DNA of 5,979 nucleotides. Source: Spirochaetes bacterium GWF1_49_6. GTDB taxonomy: Bacteria; Spirochaetota; Brevinematia; Brevinematales; GWF1-51-8. Of this stretch, positions 1-5,307 are shown piece by piece; position 1 is the first letter of the stretch; the number at the start of each line of letters is the position of its first letter. The notes beneath the pieces were generated by a model. The model worked only from the letters and a program-made list of their open reading frames with translations. It searched no databases and was not told where the DNA came from. The position numbers were made by a program, and so were the translations under genes. The stretch is from contig MIBD01000154.1 in NCBI GenBank assembly GCA_001829395.1, forward strand, positions 36,086-42,064, written 5' to 3'.

Positions 1-773
1 ACGGAAGTCGTGGCATCGGCGGAGGCAAGTAAAAGACTCTTCCCGTCGGATGAGATGTCCACATACTCAATCGGAAAAACATGATACTGGATTTCCGATT
101 TCAGCGTCAAATCCGGGAGCGACCATATTCTGCCGAATGTGTCCTCTCCCCCGCTTAAAAGATATTTACCGTCGGGAGAAAGACAAATACTCCATATCTC
201 CTTTTCATGCGCTTTTACAGTTTTTACCTGTTTCAAATCCGGCATCGTCCATAGTATTAAATTACCGTCCACGCCGCCTGTAATTATATATTTCCCGTTC
301 TTCGAAATACTCAGGCACTGAATTCCTTTCTCATGCGCCTTCTGTTCGGAAATAACCTTTAATGTGTCGGGCTCGTATACTTTCAATGTATCGTATACTC
401 CGCCTACCAGATATTTCCCGTCGGACGAATATGCAACGGGAATTCCCCAAATCTCCTTATAACTCTCATATTTTCTCAATTTTTCCTGACCGGTTTCCCA
501 GTCCCATAAACGTATCGTTTTATCGGCCGACCCTGATGCAATAGTCTTCCCGTCGGGGGAAAACTGGACATAGAAAATATACTGATCGTGGCCGCTAAGA
601 GTATTAATTAGCATCAAACTGAGCTTATTCTCGGGTATGAAGTTATTTTCCGGGACATCCGATTGGGGCACATGAATAATATCCGGAGGTTTTACCACCG
701 CGTCTCCGCAGGAAAGCGAGTTTACCAATAGTATCGAGACGAAGATAGTCCCTACCCGAAATATATTCTTCAT
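1..773 (-). CDS. WD40-repeat lipoprotein, C-terminus cut by window edge
   Basis: The frame is open from an ATG at 773 to the left edge (257 complete codons, no stop), so the C-terminal end is missing. The N-terminus (MKNIF..., then a hydrophobic run to about residue 20) ends at NSLSC-GD, a likely lipidation site at Cys22. The lipobox is not canonical (Ser at -1, Leu at -2, Ser at -3) but fits the relaxed spirochaete type. After a spacer to about residue 55 come four WD40-like blades and the start of a fifth. Each is marked by a D/N-G-K turn (FSPDGK at 71-76, SSDGK at 116-120, SKNGK at 157-161, SPDGK at 199-203, SSDGK at 241-245), 41-44 residues apart. Blade 1 is classical, with GH at 61-62 and SADKTIRLWD at 82-91. 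A full propeller of about seven blades would continue beyond the window. WD40 propellers are protein-binding scaffolds; the partner is unknown. The Shine-Dalgarno AGGA lies 7 bases before the ATG. The gene follows the flaA pair but sits behind a terminator. Confidence 0.88.
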   Translation of the reverse strand, partial: MKNIFRVGTIFVSILLVNSLSCGDAVVKPPDIIHVPQSDVPENNFIPENKLSLMLINTLSGHDQYIFYVQFSPDGKTIASGSADKTIRLWDWETGQEKLRKYESYKEIWGIPVAYSSDGKYLVGGVYDTLKVYEPDTLKVISEQKAHEKGIQCLSISKNGKYIITGGVDGNLILWTMPDLKQVKTVKAHEKEIWSICLSPDGKYLLSGGEDTFGRIWSLPDLTLKSEIQYHVFPIEYVDISSDGKSLLLASADATTS

Positions 774-797
774 AACCGTTTCCTGTATAACCCTTCA

Positions 798-838
798 CAA
801 TAAAAGGCTAAGGATCCCTTACCCTCAGCCTTTTATTG
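798..838 (-). terminator. Strong stem-loop terminator after the flaA operon
   Basis: A perfect 12-bp stem pairs 798-809 with 827-838 (AATAAAAGGCT against AGCCTTTTATT plus a closing C-G). Three more pairs follow inside after one mismatch, leaving a loop of about 9 bases. On the minus strand the descending arm carries TTTT directly after the GC-rich base of the stem. It starts 30 bases after the stop of the shorter flaA gene and ends 25 bases before the WD40 start. Because the arms are symmetric it could also work on plus-strand transcripts. Confidence 0.82.
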
Positions 839-867
839 AATATTTGTTCATTCCTAAAAATCGTTTC

Positions 868-1581
868 TTACCAGTTATCCCACATATCGTCAGGGTTCTG
901 ATTTACTTCTGTAAAGATATCGGTGTCGGCTGTCAGGTAATCGAAGTAAATATAGAACGGAGTACCGAGTATATCTTCAGGATTGAAATCAATTCTAAAG
1001 CCGAGGAATGTAATACCGCGTTCTTCGGTAATCTTGTAATTATCCTGTTCGATGGTGGTCGGTATCTGTACCGATACCAGCTTCCATCCCGTCCAAATCA
1101 GCTTCTCGGCATCGAGGAATTTCATTCTATCGAGATAATCTCTCAAAATGAGAATGAGTTTATGTCTATAGTTTCTACCGACAACCCACACATTCAAGGA
1201 TTTGGTAATACCGGGGATTTTAATCGGTTTGGGAGGAGTTATGGTGATCCAACTCCAATCGCGCTTCATAAACTCGGTCTTTACACCCAGCACAAACAGG
1301 TTATTATCGTTGGTGATCTTCATAGGCCCGCCGGGGCGTACCATCGCCATAGTCACGCCGTAATCACGGGGCATGAACGACGTCCATTCGCCGGAAGCCT
1401 CGAAATCCTCCACCAGAAATCTCTGTAGAAGCTGGTTCCCGCCAAGTCCCGCGTTGGTATCCACTACCGGCAACGCGACTTCCATACCCTTCGCCTTATC
1501 ATTGACAGTCTGCGAAAAGGCCAAAGTGGTTATTATAGCCGCGGAAAATACTATTCCGCTTATTATCCATCTAAATTTCAT
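868..1581 (-). CDS. flaA: Flagellar filament outer layer (sheath) protein FlaA, shorter paralogue (FlaA2-like)
   Basis: The product is 237 aa. An N-terminal signal peptide (MKFRWIISG, then a hydrophobic stretch to LAFS) probably ends at about Ser23-Gln24, sending the protein to the periplasm. The mature part has the FlaA pattern: NLFVLGVKTEF (94-104), WITITPPKPIKIPGITKSL (111-129), VWVVGRNYRHKL (131-142), a DY-x-R segment, GWK (165-167), and near the end FYIYFDYLTADTDIF (209-223). FlaA forms the sheath around the FlaB core of spirochaete periplasmic flagella and affects stiffness and cell shape. A start 7 codons upstream (MVGGRKL) is open but would overlap the preceding gene and swallow the Shine-Dalgarno, so the internal ATG was chosen. 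It lies 14 bases after the longer FlaA gene, so the two are surely cotranscribed. Calling it FlaA2 rests only on its shorter length, as in Leptospira. Confidence 0.9.
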   Translation of the reverse strand: MKFRWIISGIVFSAAIITTLAFSQTVNDKAKGMEVALPVVDTNAGLGGNQLLQRFLVEDFEASGEWTSFMPRDYGVTMAMVRPGGPMKITNDNNLFVLGVKTEFMKRDWSWITITPPKPIKIPGITKSLNVWVVGRNYRHKLILILRDYLDRMKFLDAEKLIWTGWKLVSVQIPTTIEQDNYKITEERGITFLGFRIDFNPEDILGTPFYIYFDYLTADTDIFTEVNQNPDDMWDNW

Positions 1582-1593
1582 TAGTTTCCTCCC
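1582..1593 (-). promoter_or_regulatory. Shine-Dalgarno that fixes the start of the shorter flaA
   Basis: Read on the minus strand this is GGGAGGAAACTA followed by ATG. GGGAGG is near-ideal, with 6 bases to the ATG. It supports the MKFRW start over the upstream in-frame ATG at 1602, which would place this element inside the coding region. Confidence 0.85.
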
Positions 1594-1595
1594 GC

Positions 1596-2411
1596 CTACC
1601 ATTTAGTGTTTGCAAGATCATCGCCGTTGAATCTTTCTATATATACATCGGTCTGGACTTGCAGATAATCGAAGTATGCAAAGAACTGATCAATACGTTC
1701 GGTGGGGTACTCCCAGAGCTTGATCATTTCCAACGTCAGGGGTTTCAGGAACGGCACATGGAATTCAGCCTGGGGAATATAATTAGGTATGGGGGTTCTG
1801 AGATTTCTCCACCCTACATAGGCGATATCCCCGGCATTCAGCCTGTACAAAAATCCCTTATAATCCTTGATGTAGAATTCCAGCCAGTAATGATAATTTC
1901 CGCCCCATACCCACATATCGAGGCTCTTAATCACACCGGGCAGAACAATATTAGTAACCTTTTCATTGGTGTTCTTGGTTGAATCAGGCGCGGTATTCTT
2001 ATCCGCGGAAAGACTACCCTCAGCATGATGAGGAATAATCTCTATCCAGTTATAGGACTGTTTGATAAAGGTCGCCTTGATACCTAGACAGAATAACTGG
2101 TTAGTATCCACTTCCATCGGTAATCCCAACGGCTTGCCCTTGAGATACTGAGCTATACAGAACTCCGGGTTCGGAGGGCTCATCAACTGCTTCGGATCAG
2201 TCGGAGTGGCAAAACGCGAAAAATTCGCCTTCCAGATTATCTGCTTTGTTTTATCAACATTATCACCGAAGTCGGATACCACAAATGTCTGTAGGTTTAC
2301 CGTGTTTTGCTGGTCCTTACTGAATCCGTAAGGATACGCAGTCTTAATCATCCCTGAAATAAACACTGCTACTAATGCGGTCACAAGCCAGAACGACGAT
2401 TTGTATCTCAT
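1596..2411 (-). CDS. flaA: Flagellar filament outer layer (sheath) protein FlaA, longer paralogue (FlaA1-like)
   Basis: The product is 271 aa. The signal peptide (MRYKSSFWLV, then a hydrophobic stretch to about residue 22) may be cut near KTA-YPYG at Ala25. It shares the order of motifs with the next gene: QLFCLGIKATF (105-115), NWIEIIP (121-127), GVIKSLDMWVWGGNYHYWL (159-177), IKDY (181-184), VGWRNL (199-204) and FFAYFDYLQVQTDVYIE (243-259). It therefore looks like a paralogue from an old duplication. It differs by a polar insertion of about 26 residues at 128-153 (rich in Ser, Asp, Lys, Asn, Thr) between two conserved strands. The role is periplasmic flagellar sheath subunit, probably assembling with its neighbour. 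The Shine-Dalgarno AAGGAGAG lies just before the ATG. Leptospira likewise has a longer FlaA1 and a shorter FlaA2 encoded side by side, but which is the true counterpart is inference. Confidence 0.87.
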   Translation of the reverse strand: MRYKSSFWLVTALVAVFISGMIKTAYPYGFSKDQQNTVNLQTFVVSDFGDNVDKTKQIIWKANFSRFATPTDPKQLMSPPNPEFCIAQYLKGKPLGLPMEVDTNQLFCLGIKATFIKQSYNWIEIIPHHAEGSLSADKNTAPDSTKNTNEKVTNIVLPGVIKSLDMWVWGGNYHYWLEFYIKDYKGFLYRLNAGDIAYVGWRNLRTPIPNYIPQAEFHVPFLKPLTLEMIKLWEYPTERIDQFFAYFDYLQVQTDVYIERFNGDDLANTKW

Positions 2412-2421
2412 AGCTCTCTCC

Positions 2422-2438
2422 TTAGAACTGTATTCTAA
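2422..2438 (-). other. Small hairpin overlapping the flaA Shine-Dalgarno
   Basis: On the minus strand TTAGAA, a 5-base loop (TACAG) and TTCTAA form a 6-bp perfect stem in the 31-base gap between panD and the longer flaA. The last two bases of the right arm are the first two of AAGGAG, the Shine-Dalgarno at 2418-2423. The stem has one G-C pair only, so it is weak and may be fortuitous. Confidence 0.35.
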
Positions 2439-2442
2439 AATT

Positions 2443-2799
2443 TTATATCACTCTTTCTATCTTATTATCATGGTTCACAATCACAATCGACGGTTTATGC
2501 GCCTTCAGTTCCTCGGGAGTCATATCCGCGAATGCGGCGATGATTACCCTGTCTCCCGCCCGGTTCAGATGCGCGGCCGCCCCATTCAGGCATATTACTC
2601 CGCTCCCTCTTTCGCCCGGTATCGCGTATGTTACCAGCCGGTTGCCGTTGGTAATATTCCATACATGAACCATCTCGTAGGAAAGCAGACCCGAAGCCTC
2701 CATTAAATCCAAATCAATGGTTATACTTCCTACATAATCTATATCGGTTTCCGTAACCACCGCTTTATGAATTTTCGACTTTAATATCTTTAAAAGCAT
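2443..2799 (-). CDS. panD: Aspartate 1-decarboxylase (pyruvoyl-dependent)
   Basis: The product is 118 aa, close to the usual 115-130. PanD converts L-aspartate to beta-alanine and CO2 in the cytoplasm, for pantothenate and CoA. The proenzyme cuts itself between Gly24 and Ser25, and Ser25 becomes the pyruvoyl cofactor; here YVGS lies at 22-25. Other residues known from the family are present: Lys9 and His11 in KSKIHKA, Tyr22, Arg54 and Tyr58 in GNRLVTYAI, the ERGSG loop at 63-67, and Asn72 in LNGAAAH. The gene looks intact and active. The likely Shine-Dalgarno GAGGGGA is 11 bases from the ATG, rather far. No other pantothenate genes are in view. It sits between a lipoprotein gene (60-base gap upstream) and the flaA pair (31-base gap downstream), an unexpected place for a vitamin gene. 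Confidence 0.96.
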   Translation of the reverse strand: MLLKILKSKIHKAVVTETDIDYVGSITIDLDLMEASGLLSYEMVHVWNITNGNRLVTYAIPGERGSGVICLNGAAAHLNRAGDRVIIAAFADMTPEELKAHKPSIVIVNHDNKIERVI

Positions 2800-2822
2800 T
2801 TTATCTAAATTCCCCTCGTTAA

Positions 2823-2851
2823 ATCTTAAATGAATTCCCTAAATTAAGCAA
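2823..2851 (-). promoter_or_regulatory. Possible weak internal promoter before panD
   Basis: In the 60-base gap upstream of panD, the minus strand shows TTGCTT (2846-2851), 17 bases, then TAAGAT (2823-2828). These match the sigma70 consensus at 3 of 6 and 4 of 6 positions. The region is AT-rich, so chance matches are likely. If real, it would let panD and the flaA pair be expressed apart from the two upstream genes. Confidence 0.22.
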
Positions 2852-2859
2852 ATTTCACC

Positions 2860-3759
2860 TTAATAAAGTCGAATATAAAAATCTCTGCTATTGCCCCAAT
2901 ATCTTCCGGTAGCATAAAGTAAGCCGCCTTTTGCGTTCTTTACCTTATAGTAAAGGTAGAGATTATACTTCCCGGGCGGTAAAAACTGCCCAGATATATT
3001 CGCGCCGTTCCAGTAACGTGTAAGCTGCGCCTGCCCGTTGATTACATCGATAAACTTATAGATCGCGAGCATAAAATACCCGGTGCGCTTTAACGGTTTC
3101 CCTACCGGAACCGCGTAGAGCTGGAATTCGCAGAACTTGGCGTTCTTTACCTGCGGAAATACCGCCATCGTAATCTTTATAAATACACGCGGGGACACTT
3201 CCTGCCCGATCGTGTCGTTTCCTACCTTAATATAACTCCCCTTCGCGGATACCGCGGTAGCTGGAGCCTGTTTTGCGGGCGTTACCTGCTTCTGCGGCGT
3301 CTTCTGGGGTATCACTATGGGTTTATCCCCGCCGGGCTGCTTTTTATTCTGCGGGACAATCGTGTTCTCCACAGGTATCTGGTTTTCCTGAGGATAGACC
3401 TTATCCTGCTTCCCAACGTTATTCTGTTTTGTCTTTTCCACCGGTATTTGCGTCGGTACCGTATCGTCCTTCATCACAATCTGATTTTCCGTAGGTATCT
3501 CTTTCTGCGTCATATCGGTTACAGGCTGATTCGTGGGCGTCTCTTCGACAACCACATTCGTCTTGTAAACATCTTCCATTATCGAACCGCCGACGCCGGA
3601 TTGGGAACCCCCGCCGCTCGCGTTCTTTAATATGTCCTCTTTAATATACTCCATGAGCATATCGTTTGTGGAATCAATTTTTTTCTGTTTCGGCCCGCGG
3701 TCGCATCCGCTGAGGATAATCACCATCGATAACAGAAATAAAACCGGCAGTCTAGCCAC
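2860..3759 (-). CDS. Lipoprotein with long disordered linker and C-terminal beta-rich domain
   Basis: The product is 299 aa and not a family I recognise over its full length. A short hydrophobic leader ends in a canonical lipobox, LSGC at 16-19, so Cys19 should be lipidated; Asp20 follows it. Residues about 45-173 are low complexity, rich in Pro, Gln, Thr, Val and Lys, with loosely repeated phrases (IPTENQIV at 88-95, IPVEKT at 105-110, PQENQIPVENTIVPQ at 123-137). They are probably disordered. Residues about 174-299 look like a folded domain with alternating beta-type segments, and the stretch NGANISGQFLPPGKYNLYLY (251-270) recalls the end of FlgD-type Ig-like domains (weak resemblance). The start is GTG, supported by GGAGG 5 bases upstream. 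It begins 23 bases after the DUF1015 stop, so cotranscription is likely. A role in the envelope is inferred; a link to flagella is only suggested by the downstream flaA genes. Confidence 0.85.
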   Translation of the reverse strand: MARLPVLFLLSMVIILSGCDRGPKQKKIDSTNDMLMEYIKEDILKNASGGGSQSGVGGSIMEDVYKTNVVVEETPTNQPVTDMTQKEIPTENQIVMKDDTVPTQIPVEKTKQNNVGKQDKVYPQENQIPVENTIVPQNKKQPGGDKPIVIPQKTPQKQVTPAKQAPATAVSAKGSYIKVGNDTIGQEVSPRVFIKITMAVFPQVKNAKFCEFQLYAVPVGKPLKRTGYFMLAIYKFIDVINGQAQLTRYWNGANISGQFLPPGKYNLYLYYKVKNAKGGLLYATGRYWGNSRDFYIRLY

Positions 3760-3769
3760 CTTTTCCTCC
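3760..3769 (-). promoter_or_regulatory. Shine-Dalgarno supporting a GTG start
   Basis: Read on the minus strand this is GGAGGAAAAG followed directly by GTG. The strong GGAGG at 5-base spacing and the hydrophobic leader that follows make GTG the start of the lipoprotein; it is the only non-ATG start accepted here. Confidence 0.78.
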
Positions 3770-3782
3770 GAACGACGCCGTA

Positions 3783-5111
3783 CTACTTAATCTTCGAATA
3801 CTTAAACGAATACACCACTAATCCGCTAAGCAATTTAGGGAAAAAATCCGTCGATTTATGCGGCATCTCTTCGCTATTATCGGCAATTTTTACAACATTT
3901 ACAGGATTTACAGGATTTAATATAAATGCAACCTCGTACTCCCCGCTTTTTACCATTTCGAATGCCTTATTATCGCCGCGTACATAAAATATCTGCTTAT
4001 CTTCGTTCTCCGAACTGATTTTAAAGTACGGCTCGAGGATCGTCTTTTCCAGCATCATCACATCCAGGCTTTTCAGGTCTTCCGATACCGTCCCGGCGAT
4101 ATTGACATTTACGTCGTCCTTTAGTATCATCAGGAAAAACTTATTGGGTATCCTTTTAAAAACTACACCGAACGCTTTTTTACCAGCCGTCTTGTACTGG
4201 GTCAGCATTTTACGCATCTTGATACGCGCGGCGCGCTCCATACGTGCATCGGTGAAATCCATCGCCGCTATTTTATACTGATTCCCGAGATTTTTCAGCA
4301 GGTCTATCGGTGAAAAATTCATCTGCTTGATCAGACGATGAGTCGGCAGAATTTTTATCCCCGGGTCGTACACGTTAAAGAATACGCCCATCAGATAGTT
4401 GAACGCTTCCTTCCCGGTATACTTGGGGCCGAGCTCGGCCTTGCGTTCGGTCATATATTTCCGCGCGGTTTCATAACGGTGATGACCGTCGGCAATATAG
4501 ACAGGCTGAGTCGCAAAGAAGGCACGGATTTTCGCGGCAGCCTCGGGCTTTACCCGGTACAGCTTATGCAGGGTTCCCTCCGCATCGGTAGCCTCGAATA
4601 CTATGGCATCCCCGGCAGCATTGCTTTCTATATCCTGCTTGATTGCATTTTGCTGGTCCTTGTAGACAAAAAAGATGCTCTCTAACGATGACTGGGTCTC
4701 GTTGAGAAGCGCGTATCTGTCCTCTATAAATTCGTTGAATGTTTTTTCATGGGGCTTTACCGTGGCGCCGTACTCTTCCTCGAGTTTTAATAGCCCTACC
4801 ACCCCATGACGCGTATACTGCTCCCCGTCGAAATTAAAGGACTGTTCGTACACGTAATACCCGGGGTCGCTGTCGATTACCATGATGTCCCGTAATAACC
4901 ACCCGAACATCCTGTGCATGGCGCTGCGGTATTTTTCATCCCCGTCGCCATCGGGCAGTATGACCGATACGTAATTATACGGATCCTGCTCTTCGAGATT
5001 TTTTTTCATTTCATCGTCTATCATATCATAAGGGGGGCATACCACCCTCGATAGATTGGGAACCTTCGCCGGATTGTAATGCATTGCCCCGAATTCGATA
5101 ATTTCGGCCAT
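3783..5111 (-). CDS. DUF1015 family protein
   Basis: The product is 442 aa, close to full length for DUF1015 (COG4198), a cytoplasmic family whose function I cannot state with confidence. Recognisable family motifs in order: RVVCPPYDMI (22-31), DPYNYVSVILP (43-53), VKPHEKTF (118-125), YIADGHHRYETA (205-216) and ILPTHRLI (254-261). The DGHHR motif resembles the DG-x-HR element of ParB/sulfiredoxin-fold proteins, some of which bind nucleotides, but that is inference. There is no signal peptide or membrane segment. The ATG has GAGG about 8 bases upstream. This is the first gene of the proposed operon, about 60 bases downstream of the predicted transcription start, and is divergent from the nuclease-like gene. 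Near the C-terminus three 9-base units in tandem encode NPV-NPV-NVV. Confidence 0.92.
   Translation of the reverse strand: MAEIIEFGAMHYNPAKVPNLSRVVCPPYDMIDDEMKKNLEEQDPYNYVSVILPDGDGDEKYRSAMHRMFGWLLRDIMVIDSDPGYYVYEQSFNFDGEQYTRHGVVGLLKLEEEYGATVKPHEKTFNEFIEDRYALLNETQSSLESIFFVYKDQQNAIKQDIESNAAGDAIVFEATDAEGTLHKLYRVKPEAAAKIRAFFATQPVYIADGHHRYETARKYMTERKAELGPKYTGKEAFNYLMGVFFNVYDPGIKILPTHRLIKQMNFSPIDLLKNLGNQYKIAAMDFTDARMERAARIKMRKMLTQYKTAGKKAFGVVFKRIPNKFFLMILKDDVNVNIAGTVSEDLKSLDVMMLEKTILEPYFKISSENEDKQIFYVRGDNKAFEMVKSGEYEVAFILNPVNPVNVVKIADNSEEMPHKSTDFFPKLLSGLVVYSFKYSKIK
3890..3916 (-). repeat. 9-base tandem repeat inside the DUF1015 gene
   Basis: Three consecutive 9-base units occur, two identical (TTACAGGAT on the plus strand) and one diverged (TTACAACAT). 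On the coding strand they read as AAT-CCT-GTA codons, giving Asn-Pro-Val twice and then Asn-Val-Val. The reading frame is kept because the unit is a multiple of three. Confidence 0.6.
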
Positions 5112-5178
5112 AACGGGTACCTCATAACTTATTTATTTGCTGATTCAAGAAATTCCCTTATTCTTATCGGCATCTAAT

Positions 5179-5206
5179 ATTATATAAATTTAACGAAAAA
5201 AGTAAA
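5179..5206 (-). promoter_or_regulatory. Sigma70-type promoter of the DUF1015-flaA operon
   Basis: On the minus strand TTTACT (5201-5206; 4 of 6 to the -35 consensus), a 16-base spacer and a perfect TATAAT (5179-5184) point towards the DUF1015 gene. The start of transcription would fall near 5172, giving a leader of about 60 bases. The surroundings are strongly AT-rich, which raises the chance of a fortuitous -10. Confidence 0.6.
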
Positions 5207-5214
5207 TACTTTTT
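5197..5214. promoter_or_regulatory. 18-base palindrome, candidate operator in the divergent promoter region
   Basis: AAAAAGTA and TACTTTTT are exact inverted repeats separated by AA. The site covers the predicted -35 box of the minus-strand operon and lies about 46 bases upstream of the plus-strand -35. Dyad symmetry at this place is typical of a dimeric regulator site, but A/T tracts also make such symmetry by chance. Confidence 0.4.
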
Positions 5215-5259
5215 CCATATTGTTTTATTTCTTTCTGTTTTTTTTATTCTGCCCACCCG

Positions 5260-5288
5260 TTGACACTCCTGTGCTTTTATGTTATTCT
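5260..5288 (+). promoter_or_regulatory. Sigma70-type promoter of the nuclease-like gene
   Basis: A perfect -35 TTGACA (5260-5265), a 17-base spacer and TATTCT (5283-5288; 4 of 6) are followed at about 5295 by the likely start of transcription. The region just upstream is very AT-rich with a run of eight T at 5238-5245, which may act as an UP-like element. The leader would be only about 13 bases, barely covering the Shine-Dalgarno. Confidence 0.68.
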
Positions 5289-5295
5289 ATACCGT

Positions 5296-5307
5296 AGGAG
5301 AATAAAA
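5296..5307 (+). promoter_or_regulatory. Shine-Dalgarno that fixes the start of the nuclease-like gene
   Basis: AGGAG (5296-5300) stands 7 bases before the ATG at 5308. A longer open frame begins with TTG at 5260, but that TTG is the first part of the -35 box and so lies upstream of transcription. Confidence 0.85.

Noticed and set aside
50..544. Three short plus-strand frames in the left part
   Set aside because: They are antisense to the WD40 gene, which shows regular D-G-K turns every 41-44 residues on the minus strand.
784..806. TATACA as a -10 box for the WD40 gene
   Set aside because: It overlaps the Shine-Dalgarno (781-784), so transcription would begin between the ribosome site and the ATG, and the matching -35 position inside the terminator stem is poor (TTAGCC).
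844..1428. Plus-strand open frame of 194 codons
   Set aside because: It runs antisense to the shorter flaA, whose product has clear family motifs and a signal peptide. The antisense translation has no recognisable motif and its start lies next to a terminator with no Shine-Dalgarno.
1659..1982. Plus-strand open frame of 107 codons
   Set aside because: It is antisense to the longer flaA and shows no family motif or plausible start signals.
4338..4685. Plus-strand open frame of 115 codons
   Set aside because: It is antisense to the conserved DGHHRYETA region of the DUF1015 gene and shows no recognisable domain.
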